Source of the DNA: Anaeramoeba flamelloides
Taxonomy: Eukaryota; Metamonada; Anaeramoebidae
DNA: 64,000 nt
NCBI GenBank assembly: GCA_027625915.1
Contig: JANTQA010000023.1
Span: forward strand, 7,936,001 to 8,000,000
Reading direction: 5' to 3'
Below are positions 31,930 through 43,819 of this stretch, piece after piece. Numbering within the stretch: the first letter of the stretch is position 1; each line of letters starts with the position of its first letter. The translations under genes and the position numbers were made by a program. The notes under the pieces were generated by a model, which did not search any database, had not been told where the DNA came from, and saw only the letters and a list, made by a program, of their open reading frames with translations.

Positions 31930-32360
31930 TATAAACTTCAGAAAAAAAAAATAAAATGTTAAAAAAAACTTTTGGGATATTTTTAGTGAAATGTCTTGTG
32001 TAAAATTTCTGAATTTCTTTAGAAAATTAAAATTGTTGATAATAAGATTTTTAAACAGCAAATGAACGAATTTAAAAAGAAATGCAAAAAAATCAATTTT
32101 CCCAAATTACATTTAGGTTTCCAAACATTTTTGTTTTTTTAAATTGACATTTTTTAAAAATAATAAAAAAAAAGAAAAAAAAAAAAAAACAAAAAAAAAT
32201 ATTTTACTCAATTAGAAAAAAAAATAATTTGATCTTAAAAATTGAAAATTTATTTTGAGAAGAATAATAGATTAAAATCATCGAATATATTCTATTCCTT
32301 CAATAAAAATACCCCCACCCTTAACCGAAAAAGAGTTTATTTTCATCAATTTTTGGCCAA
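31930..32360 (+). mobile_element. Dispersed element J, copy J2
   Basis: Shares with J1 the GAATTTCTTTAGAAAATTAA block, the purine-rich centre, TTTGAGAAGAATAATAGATT and TTCTATTCCTTCAATAAAA. It ends near an AAAAGAGTTTATTT word, matching J1's AAAAGGAGTTTAG. Confidence 0.5.
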
Positions 32361-32741
32361 AAAATTTTTAAAACTTATTTTTTCTTTTTAATTTATTATT
32401 AATTTATTTTTTTTTTTAATTGTTTATGGCCACGATTGAATCATGACCTATTGTCCTTGTATGGAAGAATTTATTTAAGAACTTAGCTGTAGGTTTGAAT
32501 ATGTATTTATAATTAGTGTTAGCTAGTAGTGCTCAAAAAAAAAAAAAAAAAAAGATATCTTGAAAAAAGCCAATAAACTTTAAGAAAATTAAGACCCGAT
32601 AATTCTTTTTTAAAATGAATATATTTATTAACGAAAAATCTCAAATATTAACCCCATTTCATTAAAAGTTCAACAATAAAAAATCTACAATACTTATTTC
32701 AAAAATTGTGATTCACCATTTTTTGGTTCTGATTTTAGTGT

Positions 32742-33221
32742 TCGGAAACAAAGGTGAAACAGGTTGAAAATAGTTAAGCAAGATTTTTAATAATTGGTAA
32801 CCATAATAGAACCCTACTGGGAATGAAAAGTAAACTCTATTAATAAAAGAAAAAATAAAAGACTAAAGGCAAAATGGGAAAATTGAAAGAATATCAATTT
32901 TCACTATACTACCTTTTGATAGTGTGGTCTTTTTTTTCCATTTATAATTCAAAAGCCTGAATGAAAAATATGTTACAAAAATTGACTATTTTTGAGATCT
33001 CCTTAAAAAAAATAACAATTTCGAAAACAAAGGAGATTTAAATTGTTTTTGTTAATTTGATTCAAAATAAAACAATGATTTATTCTTTGGGATTAATATG
33101 TTTCTTCTTTTCAATTGATTTTACCTTTCATTTTAATTAAGGTTTACAATTAAAAACCATTCTGAACTTTTTTTCCCTGTTTAACTTTTTTCAAATTTCA
33201 GGGATTGTAAACCTTAAGATT
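32742..33221 (+). mobile_element. Element C copy C3 joined to an H terminus
   Basis: 32742-33186 matches family C (GACTATTTTTGAGATCTCC). It runs directly into AAATTTCAGGGATTGTAAAC at 33196-33221, the terminus of family H. This indicates an insertion or truncation junction between the two families. Confidence 0.5.
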
Positions 33222-33563
33222 CGAAAAATTAAATTTTGATAATGAGATGAAATTTTATCCCATTTAAATTTCAAATCTAAGTATAAGAGATCTTTTTCAG
33301 TTCAATTTACAACACCAATTTCTTTGAAGACAATTTGTTGATTAAATGAATTGTCCAACTAAAACCTACTAAGTGTTCTCATAAAAACAAAATTTTCAAA
33401 AAAAAAGAAAAAAAAATAAAAATTCTGTTTCTATGAATTTCCTATCGTCTTATGTTATTATTTATGAAAATTTGGAAAAGAAAATATTTGTATTTTGATC
33501 TCTAAATGATTAAATGTTGGAAAATCCATGGTTCTATTTCAATAAAGATTTTGTTTTTTTTTT

Positions 33564-34382
33564 TTAAAATTGTCTGAATTGTTTAACAGCATCAACACCT
33601 TGTTGTGGTTCCCATTTAATCACGTTGAAGTGTACAGTTTTTGATAATGGTCTATAAATTGTGGTTTGAATTGAAAGAAAAGAAAAAATGAAAAAAAAGC
33701 AATTTTTAAAAAAAAAGAAAAAATATAACAAAAAAAAAAAGATTTTAAAAAAAGATCAAATAATAATAAAAAAAAAAAAAAAAAAGATTTGTATATACCT
33801 TGTTTGACCGATAGTAACAATATCGCCTGGTTTAACATGTTTGAAACATGGGGAGCAATGGGCAGGAAGATTTCTATGACGTTTTTCAAATCTGTTATAT
33901 TTTTTTAAATAGTGGAGATAATCACGTCTGATGATGATTGTTCTTTCCATTTTTGTACTAATAACAACACCTCTTAAAATTCTTCCACGAATGCTTACGT
34001 TTCCTGTAAAAGGACTGTTTTGTTTGCAGATAAAAATTTCATTGTTTTTTTTTTTTTTATTTTTTGTATTTTTGTTTTTTTTGTTGTTTGTTTTCAAAAT
34101 AAAAAAGAAAGTAGAAAAAAGGCAAAACAAAAGAATGTTGAACGAAGAAGACTGGTTATTTGTTGATCGCAATTCTAATTTTGTTTTCATTTAGAAATTG
34201 AAAAATTACCATTTTTTATCGATATAAGTTCCTTCAATTGCTTCTTTTGGTGTTTTAAAGCCTAATCCGATTTTCTTAACGAGTCTTGATTTTCCTTTCA
34301 CCCATCTTCCAAGTACTCTTCTTTTGTCTGAAACAAAGACACCTTTTTGTTTTTGGAATGCTCTTTGGTTTTGTTCTGTCAT
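33564..34382 (-). CDS. RPS11: 40S ribosomal protein uS17 (RPS11), three exons
   Basis: Exons on the minus strand are 34210-34382, 33799-34014 and 33564-33651 (477 nt, 158 aa). The introns are 195 and 147 bp. The junctions rebuild [19 protein letters not shown] across intron 1 and [14 protein letters not shown] across intron 2, both diagnostic of eukaryotic S11. Other family words are [16 protein letters not shown] and [21 protein letters not shown]. The length equals that of the human protein. S11 is a primary rRNA-binding protein of the small ribosomal subunit. Start ATG 34382 gives [16 protein letters not shown], the expected N-terminus. Both introns are homopolymer-rich. The stop follows FRQF. 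Confidence 0.95.
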
Positions 34383-35269
34383 TTAAATAGTAAAATAAAA
34401 ATTGAACGAAAGAAAATGAAGAAAAATGATAAAAATTGAATTTTTCATAACAAAAATGGCATAAAAATTATATCACTTTTTTTACTTTAAATGACTTTTG
34501 TTTTTTTGAGACTATTCCAAATTTTGATCCTTATTACAAGATCAAAATTTACTAACTTTCAATTTAATAATTTTTACAATTCAAAATATTTAAAAAAGTG
34601 CAATTTAAACAACTTTCCACTTTTAGTGTAATCACAAAAAGAGTTTCAGATAATTCAAAGTTAACAAATATTTTTTCTTTTCTAAAACTTTCAAAATTTC
34701 AATTAAAACCAAAATATAATTTTTTGTTATTTATTATTTTTTACCTATTTTTTTTTGGCTAATAAAAGTTTTATTCAAGTATTTGAAATTTGAAAAAATA
34801 TGAAAGAATATCAGATATTGTAATCTTGAAGATTCTTAGTATGAAAGTTCCTAAAAGCCTTGAAAGTATTTTTTAGGGGGTGTACTCTTCTTGTTCTATC
34901 CTTTAACCTTTTTAATACTAATTTAATTAACGTCTATTTCTTCTACTTAAATGTTAATTTTTAATTTAATATCATTTTTGACAATTATAATATAATGAGT
35001 TATCATTCGAATGAGTCTATTTTTTAATTTTTAAAGTTTGATTCTTAAAAAAAGAAATTATTGATCTACCACATACCAATTTTCCTAATATTAACAAGGA
35101 ATAAAGATGTTCATGGCGTATTTTCAATACATGGAATTTTTGAAAAACTCAACCTTTTTCACCACATTCGAACAACCAAAAATATTTATAAAGAGGCTAG
35201 TAGATCTTCTTTATTTTTTTTTACCAAAAGGTAATATTGTAATTATTTTAAGAGTCACTGAATTGGCCT
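34383..35269. other. Spacer upstream of RPS11
   Basis: About 0.9 kb that should include the RPS11 promoter (minus direction). I see no named motif. An ATG ORF at 35107-35397 extends into repeat L and is not supported as a gene. Confidence 0.5.
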
Positions 35270-36425
35270 GTTATATAAACTCATTTATCAGCCTTAGAGA
35301 AATGATTTATCATTTTTTAAAAATAGTTCATTTTTTCAATTTATTTTTTAGTAAAAAGATCTTGATTCTTTTGGGTTGTATTTTTAGATCAAAATAGTAA
35401 TAGAAAAATAAACATAAACATGTTTTCATTTTGAATAAATCTCACTTAAAGTGATTTTTTTTTGGTTGTTATGAACAAATAACCTTGAACCCAATATCTT
35501 ATTGTGAAAATAAAAGAAAAATAAATAAAATATTGAATCATCTAAGATCTGTAAAAAATGCTTATATTTATTTTATTCACATATATTTAAAACATTTTTG
35601 AAATTTAAAAGATCATACACAACTTTTTTAAAGATCAAAAAAATTAACAATAAACAACTAGTAATGAACTTTGCTATTTGATAATAGATATTCTTCTTCT
35701 TCCCTTTTTTTTTAAATTATTAATTTGAATTGGTTTTTTTTTGATTTGAAAATATTCCAAATAATTGGAAAATAATAATAAAATATATTTAGATGTTTTT
35801 TTGTTTCGTTATTTCAAAATTCACTTAATAAATTAAGATTTTCCTATGAATTTTTGATTAGAAATAATAGAATTAAAAACTATTTATTTAAGTTGGAAGT
35901 CAAAAATTTTCCTGGTTTTAATAAGGTAATATTAGAGAATTTTTAATTTGCTGATTTCGTTGTTTTTCTCTTATTTTTTTGTTTAACAAATAGAAAAATT
36001 TGATTCTCTTCCTGTTCTTTGAATAAAAAAATATATTTCTTTTCTGGGTTTTAATAAATATTGTATTTTTTTTTGAAATTAATTAGATTTTTGAATTTTA
36101 CCTTATTCCAAAACTTTGTGGTTTCATTTTTATACTGTATTTTTGTAAGCTTCTTTCATAGATAATATGATTATTTTTTTCATCAAAATAAATTTTTTGA
36201 AATTATTTATAAAGGCATTGGATTTTGAACTTTTCCAAATTGAAAAAAATGATCTGACATCTAAAAATAATAATTTATTTCCAAAAATAATATTAGACAG
36301 TTGCTAGACCTGGTAAGAATTATATTTTAAGTTATTTTGAAATTTCAAGATATATTTTTTGTTTTAAATTCCATATTGAGTTGACTTGAATATTTTTTCT
36401 TTTAGTAGTTCGTCAAAGATTTCAT
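35270..36425 (+). repeat. Dispersed repeat L, copy L3
   Basis: Parallels 13795-14965 (GAGAAATGATTTATCATTTT, GTAAAAAGATCTTGATTCTT) and, in its last 450 bp, 2550-3000. Ends were not resolved. Confidence 0.5.
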
Positions 36426-36479
36426 GATTGGCAATCAAAAAATTTTTTAGGAATATTTTAAAGAATTTGTAAATATAAG

Positions 36480-36900
36480 TTTACAAAAAGTGTCGTCAGT
36501 TGCCGTAGAGTACCACCAAGTGTCGTCAACTTCCTAGGTTTTCTTGGGGTTTTCTTTTTTATTTGTTAAGTGTTCTAGGTTTTTTTGAGGTTTTCTATTT
36601 TATTTCAAAAAGTAAAAAAAACCTAGAACACTTCATAAATAAATAGAAAACTTAAAAAAACCTAACGAAAAACTATCTATTTAAAAAATAAATAGAAAAC
36701 TCAAGAAAACCTAACGGCGCTTTTCCAGAATTCGAAATAACAGAGAAAAATCAAATATTCTAATTAATTCGTTTAAATTCTGGAAAAGATAACAAAATTG
36801 GATGTCAGTGCCTAGGTTTTCCAGAATTCTAAAGGATAGAGAAAAATCAAAAATTTTGCTAAATTCTTTTAAATTCTGGAAAAGGAACTACTATTTTAAT
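36480..36900. repeat. Family G composite of inverted modules
   Basis: Contains AAGTGTCGTCAGTTGCCGTA (inverse of the GGCAC word) followed by CCTAGGTTTTCTTGGGG. Several alternating modules AGGTTTTCT-TTTATTT and their inverses follow, then TTCCAGAATTC / TTAAATTCTGGAAAAG pairs. The layout is a mosaic of short palindromes. Confidence 0.5.
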
Positions 36901-37497
36901 TTAAAGATGGAAATAAACAGAAAATTAACTACAAACAATAGGAATTAAAAAACCCTTCCATTGAATTACAATAAACTAAAATTTTTTTATTTTTCTATAA
37001 ATGTTTAAAAACACAAATACAAGAAAGAATTAATGAATAAAATGATTCCCAAAAGATGTTAAAAGATAAAAAACAATTTTAGGTGATTGAAATTGGACAT
37101 ACCTTAAAAATACTTTTCTTACAAAATAAATTCTAGACCAAACCTTACTGAGAAAGAAACTATTTGAAGTTAGGTATTAAGTTTCTTTTCTTTTAAGTTC
37201 AACAACAGATGTGATAGCTTAATAATTACAAAATGAAAATTTATTAGTTAATTTTGAAGGCAAATCAATAATCTAAAATTTTACAACCTTTGTGAAGAAC
37301 TTTAATTTGAATTAACCAAAGGAAACATATATACTTTCCAATTAATATAGATTTCTTTTGGTTCAAATTGTATTTGGAATAAAATTTCCCAACAAAAAAC
37401 TTTATCATTTTTTTTCTCCTTTTTTCTTATTTCAATTTTTTAAATAACTTTTTTTTTTTTTTTTAAAAAAATAACATTCTAAAACAAACTTCATCAA

Positions 37498-39081
37498 ATG
37501 GGACAAATATTAACATGGATCAAATCGTACCCAAGATTTATGAACGCCATTTCAACATTTGTTGATGAAATTGGTATCAATGTCAACAACGCACCAAAAA
37601 ACCAAAGCGATTTAACTGATGCGATTGAGGCACTAAAAAAGCTTGATGTTATTGGAGCGCTAAGATCCTTTTGCAAGGCAGTTGGCTTTGACGAAGAGAA
37701 GAGTAAAAAATTCATTACCATCATTGAAGAGGATGCCATTATTGTCGATCGAATAATTAAGGAGGTCATAAAATTCCTGACTGATCATTTAGACTACGTC
37801 TTTACAAATGTAATCATGATCTTGAACAACTTGGAAAAGGGTCTGTTAATCCCATCGATTCTCAACATCTTAACGATGATCCCTACGAACATTGAGGGGC
37901 TATATTCCTTAATCCTTGAGGTTGAAAAGGCAAGCAAAAAGGGCATTCAGGAATCTGCACTTGGCGCGCTTGACATTGAGAAATTGATGGAAAAATATAT
38001 GCCCCTCAAGAACTTGCCTGAGATTCTCGATCGCAAGCAAATCGAAGAAGGAATTACCCTCTTGGTTGACGTTGTTGGCCTCAAATCGGAAGAGCTGGGC
38101 AAGATCATGGAGGACGTCCAAACTGTGATGCAAATGATCGAAGAAGAAATGGTACCACAGAAGTTGGAAGAATACCTGGGGCCATGTGTCCCAAACGAGG
38201 AAACCTTCATGAACGCAGTTCAGGGGCTGATTGGAAGAGTCAAACCAACAAGTAACCCGGACCTGTGGATCTTTTTTGGCAAAAAGATTGCTGCCAAAGG
38301 TAGACACAACCAGGCGATAATTTGCTTTAAAAAGGCAATCGAAATTGCCCAAGAAGAAGATCCCAAGGACGAAATGTATTACGAATTGGCACTCGCAAGC
38401 ATCCATTCCAATTTATGGGAAGACGCTAAAACTGCCTGTGATAAGGCCATCGAACACAAGGGCGGCATGGGCCACTATTGGGGCGCACGCGCGGTTGCCT
38501 TGCTTGGCGCAGGCAAGGAACAAGACGCCAAACGTGACTGGGAAAAGGCCCTTGAATTATCTCCAGACCATTTGCCAATGCGCATGCTCTGGGCAGACGC
38601 CTTCTACTTATCAAAGAAATTCGATCAGGCAATTGAACTTTATAACAAGACCTTTGAAAAGATCCCAAATAGCTGGACTTTGATGCACTTGGGTGCTGTT
38701 TATCTTTGGAAAAATGATTACGAAAACGCTAAAGTTACCTTTGAAAAGTCATTTGATCTCTTAGACTTTTGTAACCCCAAACACAAATTAATTTATTTCC
38801 TAAACTCTGGCTGTCTCTCCTTGGCAAAGGGTTTGAACCAAAGAGCCATTTTTGAATTTACTAAATTCATCGATGCCATTCGTGGAACAGACGTAGAAAA
38901 GGCACTCTACCATGTCTTGAACTTAAGAGCCATTGCTTATGACAAATTAAAATCAAAGGATATGGCTCGAGAAGATATCCAAAAGGCCTTTGCAATAAAC
39001 CCTAAATCCTTATGGGTCAAAGAATCTCTTGAAAAAATCGGTTCCAAAAGTGCGGACGAAGAAGAAGAAGAAACAGATTAA
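37498..39081 (+). CDS. TPR-repeat protein with MGxxxT N-terminus
   Basis: Intronless, 527 aa, start ATG 37498, stop TAA 39079. The first residues MGQILT fit the N-myristoylation consensus (Gly2, Thr6), so lipid anchoring is possible but inferred. Residues 1-240 are alpha-helical, acidic and unrecognised. Residues about 255-515 are consecutive tetratricopeptide repeats (GRHNQAIICFKKAIEIA, AKRDWEKALELSPDHLPM, FDQAIELYNKTFEKIPNSW, YENAKVTFEKSFDL, MAREDIQKAFAINPKSLW). The C-terminus is acidic (ADEEEEETD). TPR arrays bind peptides or form scaffolds; the partner is unknown. Its coding sequence is clearly more G+C-rich and has stricter third-position use than its neighbours, suggesting high expression. 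Confidence 0.85.
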   Translation: MGQILTWIKSYPRFMNAISTFVDEIGINVNNAPKNQSDLTDAIEALKKLDVIGALRSFCKAVGFDEEKSKKFITIIEEDAIIVDRIIKEVIKFLTDHLDYVFTNVIMILNNLEKGLLIPSILNILTMIPTNIEGLYSLILEVEKASKKGIQESALGALDIEKLMEKYMPLKNLPEILDRKQIEEGITLLVDVVGLKSEELGKIMEDVQTVMQMIEEEMVPQKLEEYLGPCVPNEETFMNAVQGLIGRVKPTSNPDLWIFFGKKIAAKGRHNQAIICFKKAIEIAQEEDPKDEMYYELALASIHSNLWEDAKTACDKAIEHKGGMGHYWGARAVALLGAGKEQDAKRDWEKALELSPDHLPMRMLWADAFYLSKKFDQAIELYNKTFEKIPNSWTLMHLGAVYLWKNDYENAKVTFEKSFDLLDFCNPKHKLIYFLNSGCLSLAKGLNQRAIFEFTKFIDAIRGTDVEKALYHVLNLRAIAYDKLKSKDMAREDIQKAFAINPKSLWVKESLEKIGSKSADEEEEETD

Positions 39082-39459
39082 TTTTTTTTTTTTTTAATTT
39101 TTTTAATTATTAAACTTTTTAATTTTGAATTTTTTTTTAATAGGATTTGACTTTTTAAGAAAAATTTGTTGATTAAACTTTTATATTAATATTTACTTTC
39201 GCTAAAAAGTAATAAAACACTCTCAAAAAATTAAAAAAAAAAAAAAAAAATATTTATTTTTAAATTACATTTACAAAAAATACAAATTGTTTACCCATTA
39301 AATAAGTTTTTTTATTTTTATTTTTATTTTCTTTTTACAACCAGATTATTCAAATAAGGATGGATGGTGACGAAATTACAAATTATCAGAATGTTAAAAA
39401 ATATCTCACCTAATCGATCAAGAGTGAAAATCAATTGTTGTTAGTATTAAACTAAACAC

Positions 39460-39595
39460 AATCCCCAAAATTTGTACAGATCCTAAAACAAAAAAAATTA
39501 AAATAAATCTCAATTTATTGTATTTTTCCAAACATAAGATTAAACCACATTTAAGTTTCCTAGTATACATGTGATAAAAAAATAACATGAATTCC
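39460..39595 (+). mobile_element. Fragment of element E (E5)
   Basis: Matches the left third of E2 (CAATTTATTGTATTTTTCCA, AACCACATTTAAGTTTCC) and then diverges. Truncated. Confidence 0.45.
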
Positions 39596-40690
39596 AGGCT
39601 ACATATACTGGAAACTTTTATCATTATAAAATGAAATTTGATTTAAAATCAAAGTATTTTTTTATTAAATTTCATAAATTTTAATCGAAATATTCAATAG
39701 AGGTTACCAACAAATTTAAAGTAAATTTTTATTAAAAAATTAATAAAATAATAGAAAAATGTTGAAATATAATAGAAAAATATATTAAAATTAATAGAAA
39801 TTTTTTTAAAATTTCAAAGAAGATCTATTTTTTTTATTGTTGCAAGTAGAAAAAAGAAACATTACTCAAAAATAGATTATTATAATAAAAGAAAAAAAAA
39901 AAGTAATAGAAATACAACAATGTAAATTTTAAGATAGAACCACCGAAAGGTCTTCTTGGACAATTGTTTCCTATTTTTATTTACTTCTTGAAATAATTAA
40001 TCTTCATTTTAAAATATTGCCTTTCTATTTATTATTTTATTTTTATCTTGAAAGCAATTATTTATTTTTAGATATTCCTTGCTGTTTTTAATAAAATAAA
40101 AAGAATAAAAAAGATAACTCCAAAGATCTGAAATTAAGCCAAATTTCTATTCTGTATTTATCTCAAATCCAAAAAAAAGAAAGCACCAAAAAAAAATTAT
40201 TAAATAATAAAAAAACGAAAATCTTTTCTATTTTTTTGCTAAACTAATGGAAAAGCTGAATAAACACTGTTTATAAAGATGAGTGGTGTATATTAATAGT
40301 AAATATGACTGGGGATGAAAAAAAATTTTTTTTAATTAATAAACAAATGTGTATTGCACCCTGGTTGAATAGATATAATGGGAGTTTTTATTTATTTTAT
40401 ATTAATGATCGCAATTTGAATGTTTGAAAATGTGATATAAAATAATATTTTCAAGAACTATAATCATAATCGTAAATTGTAATTTCCAAAAAATAAACCT
40501 TTAAGGAATTTCATTGAAAATTTGAGGATTTATTGAAGAACTACTACATCAACATCCCTTCATAATTTATCAAAATAAAATTTAATAATAAAATTTAATG
40601 TAATTTTATTGAAATTTCAAAACTAAAAAAATTTTTTATGAAATTAATTGAATTTTATTTGAAAAGTTAAAGATTTCATATCTAAACCCC
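39596..40690. other. Spacer between E5 and E3
   Basis: 1.1 kb of A/T-rich sequence with repeated AATAGAAAAAT words. Nothing recognised. Confidence 0.5.
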
Positions 40691-41216
40691 ATTTCAATTA
40701 TTTGGAAACACTCAAAATCAAAAATAGGCAAAAAAAATCTTCGAATTTATTATTTTTTTCCAAATGTAAAATAAAATCACATTTAAGTGATCCAGTATTA
40801 ATGTTTTTTGAAGTAATCATTTTAATCCAAACAAAAGGAAATAAATAAAGTGAAAAAATCAAAACTTCAATTTCAAAAATGATGAAATGAATGGAACAAA
40901 AAATTATATTGGTGAATTTGTTGAAATTTTAACCAACAATTGTTGATCAATCAAACGATAATATACCATCAACCAATTTTTATTAGATTTTTCTATTAAA
41001 AAAATAAAAATCAACTCTTTATCAATCATCAAAAAAATACCATCAATCTAACAAAACACATTCTATAATTGGAAAAGGGAATGAAAATAAACTAGAAAAT
41101 AAAAAATATTCTGAAATTTTGTAAAATAAAAAGTATTCTCAAATTGGGTGGAAACTCTGGTATCGCTCTTCTTTCAACTGTTTAAACTATGTAAATTTTT
41201 TTGGAATATACTTTAG
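40691..41216 (+). mobile_element. Mariner-like element E, copy E3
   Basis: About 525 bp. The interior matches E2 (ATCAAAAATAGGCAAAA, AACCAACAATTGTTGATCA). The termini TTTCAATTATTTGGAAACAC and GTAAATTTTTTTGGAAT are partly eroded. Confidence 0.6.
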
Positions 41217-41994
41217 TTTGCAAAATAAAAAGTCTTTACAAATCGGGTGTAATGTATAATATTGTTTATTCTTTTACTTTAAAACCGTGACCTTTTTTTT
41301 TTTTTTTGAATTTAATTGAGTATTTTTTTTGATATTTTTATTGATTATTTGAAGTATAATATATATATATATATATATATATGAAGGTATAATGTAAAAT
41401 TTCTTTAAAAATTATTTTTATCTCCAATCAAGATGAAGTTTTGTTAAAATATTTAAAATTGGAGGAATGAATAAAAAAAAAAGAATGTTTTTTTATTTTG
41501 TGGGGATACTTTTGTATTGATTTTTGAGTCTCCCCCCCCTCTCTCTTTTTTTAATACTTTGTAGTTGAAAGAAAAAAAAATCAAATAAATGGAAGATTCA
41601 ATAAGAGATAAAATAATTCAAATAGAAATAATTTAATTTTAATATCAGATTAAAACTATTTTGAAAATTTGATCCATATTGGGTCTTATAGGACAGGTAA
41701 AGTTGATCTGTAATATGATTGATTTTTTGAAATCTTGGTGACTTGATTGGTGAATATTAAATAAAAAATACCATTATTTAAATAATTTATGAGAAATCAT
41801 TAAGAAACCAAAAAAATAAATACATTCCCAATGGAATACAAACATATATATATCACTTTAGGTATTTTTAAATTCTTGATTATAAAAAAAATATTTTCTT
41901 CTTTTTTAGAGCAAGGAATTTTATTTATATATTTTCACTTGTGATAAAAACGAAGATATTATTCACTTAAAACTTAATAAATCAACCCAACAAT

Positions 41995-42049
<55 letters not shown>

Positions 42050-43560
42050 TAAGCCAAAATTTAAAATTTGGGGCAAATAATTTTTTTTTTTTTTCTTTTT
42101 TTATCTGACTTTCAAAAAATAAAATGAATTGCACTATATTTTAATTTATTAATCTATATTTGAAATTATCTCCAAAAACTTTAGTAAAATACTTTATTAT
42201 TCAAAAAAAAAAAAAATTAATTAATATAAATTTTTTACTGATAAAAAATCTGCCCCTATTTTTCAAATTAAACTTAGATATATTAATTTTTAATATATGA
42301 CTTTATTTTTTATTAAATAGCACAAGTATATAATTTTTGAATAAAACATTTTTTTTTTGAAAACTCATAGAATAAAATGATACAAAATAACAATTTTTTC
42401 TTCCATTATTTCTCTTGGTATTTCTTGAAAAAAAAATTGCACGTAAATAATACTTTATCAATTTATACTATTGTTGAATTTTACAAATTTGTTATTTATT
42501 TTATTTTTTTTTTCGTTATTTTTTTTAACGAAAAACTATCACAACTGTTACCAAAAAGTACTCAAACAATTTGACTCGTTGTTTCGAAAATGAGAAAAAT
42601 ATTTTTCTTTCAAGTTATAATAAATATCACTACACCATGAAAAATATATTACCATTTTTCTCACATTAATTCAAATAACAAGAGATATTTTATAAAATCT
42701 AAAATTATTTGTATTGTATATTTATTTAGTTTATTTTTCGACAAAAAATATAATATTTATATTAATTTTAGTTGTTAGTTCTATTAATATAGCAAAGGAA
42801 TAAAATAATTTTGAAAATAAGTTGAAAACTATGTATAAAAAAAAATAAATTCTAATAAAAGTGATGAGAAAAAGTAATCCAATTGTAAATTTTAATCACT
42901 ATTAAGGATGAAACTGACTCTTCTTTAAAAATTTTTAAGAGAAAAAAAAAACCAATAAAATTCCTGTAAAATCTTCGAATTCAAATGATATGATATTAAA
43001 TAATAAATGGGACAAAAAATTAAAAAAATAATTATCATTGTGTAAACCTTTTTAAGTCCAAATGAAATTTTCTATTTCTAATTAACTCCCATAATTAAAT
43101 CATGTATATTATTAATAATACAAAAATCTGATCAGAAAAATTCCTCTTAATAATATTTTTATAAATAATTAAATAATTAATGAACACTTTTTAAAAAAGT
43201 ATTTTTTTTACTAATATTTTCAATTGATAAAAATTATTGGATTCCATATGTTTTTAAAATTAAAAAGGTTTTAGATTTGATAATTTTAGACAAAATATAA
43301 TGCTTTTTTTAAATTCCAAATAATATTTTTGCTTTTATTTTATCTTCCTTTTCTGCCTATTTTCCTAATATTAATGTCAAATGATTTTGAAAAATCAATT
43401 AATTATTATTTTTGCTTTGATCAAAGTTTGAATTTACCTTTTTTTCAACATCTATTAATAAATATCCACGAATAATTGAATCAAATTTGAAGTTTAACTA
43501 TTACCGTTTATTTATCTCAGTATACCATATTCAACCAAACATAAATTAATGAAAAAAATT
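41217..43560. other. Long spacer with TA microsatellites
   Basis: 2.3 kb without a gene. It contains (TA)n runs at about 41355-41382 and 41996-42045 and a CCCCCCCCTCTCTC tract near 41533. A short ORF at 42377-42574 looks like chance. I recognise no transposon here. Confidence 0.6.
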
Positions 43561-43564
43561 GCCT

Positions 43565-43686
43565 TTTTGAACAACTCTTAAAGCCCATACCAAGTACAAG
43601 ATCGATCACCTATCAACCAAATTAACAAGCCACCACACCTAATACAAGATAACCATTTTTCAAATTTCAGGGATTGTAAACCTTAA
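43565..43686 (+). mobile_element. Right part of element H (H4) upstream of SF3B2
   Basis: Contains CAAGTACAAGATCGATCA and AAATTTCAGGGATTGTAAAC, the mirrored H terminus. It ends about 133 bp before the SF3B2 start codon. Only one end is present. Confidence 0.5.
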
Positions 43687-43819
43687 CAACTTTAGAATAA
43701 AAAAATAAACAATCTCGAAAATCATTTTTTAATCCCTTTTCCCATTAAGAAGACATTTTGAATCTTTAATAATTAACTCTTTGAGAATTCAATCCTGTTT
43801 CAGAGTGTTTGATTAAATA

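Noticed and set aside
35107-35397. 96-codon plus-strand ORF starting with ATG, hydrophobic
   Set aside because: Most of it overlaps dispersed repeat L, which is not open at 13795; the membrane-like look comes from T-rich DNA.
37909-38683. Several overlapping minus- and plus-strand ORFs of 80-165 codons
   Set aside because: Shadow frames of the more G+C-rich TPR gene, which has clear repeat motifs in its own frame.
42377-42574. 65-codon plus-strand ORF with an ATG
   Set aside because: Aromatic- and Ile-rich translation typical of chance frames in T-rich DNA, with no splice or homology support.
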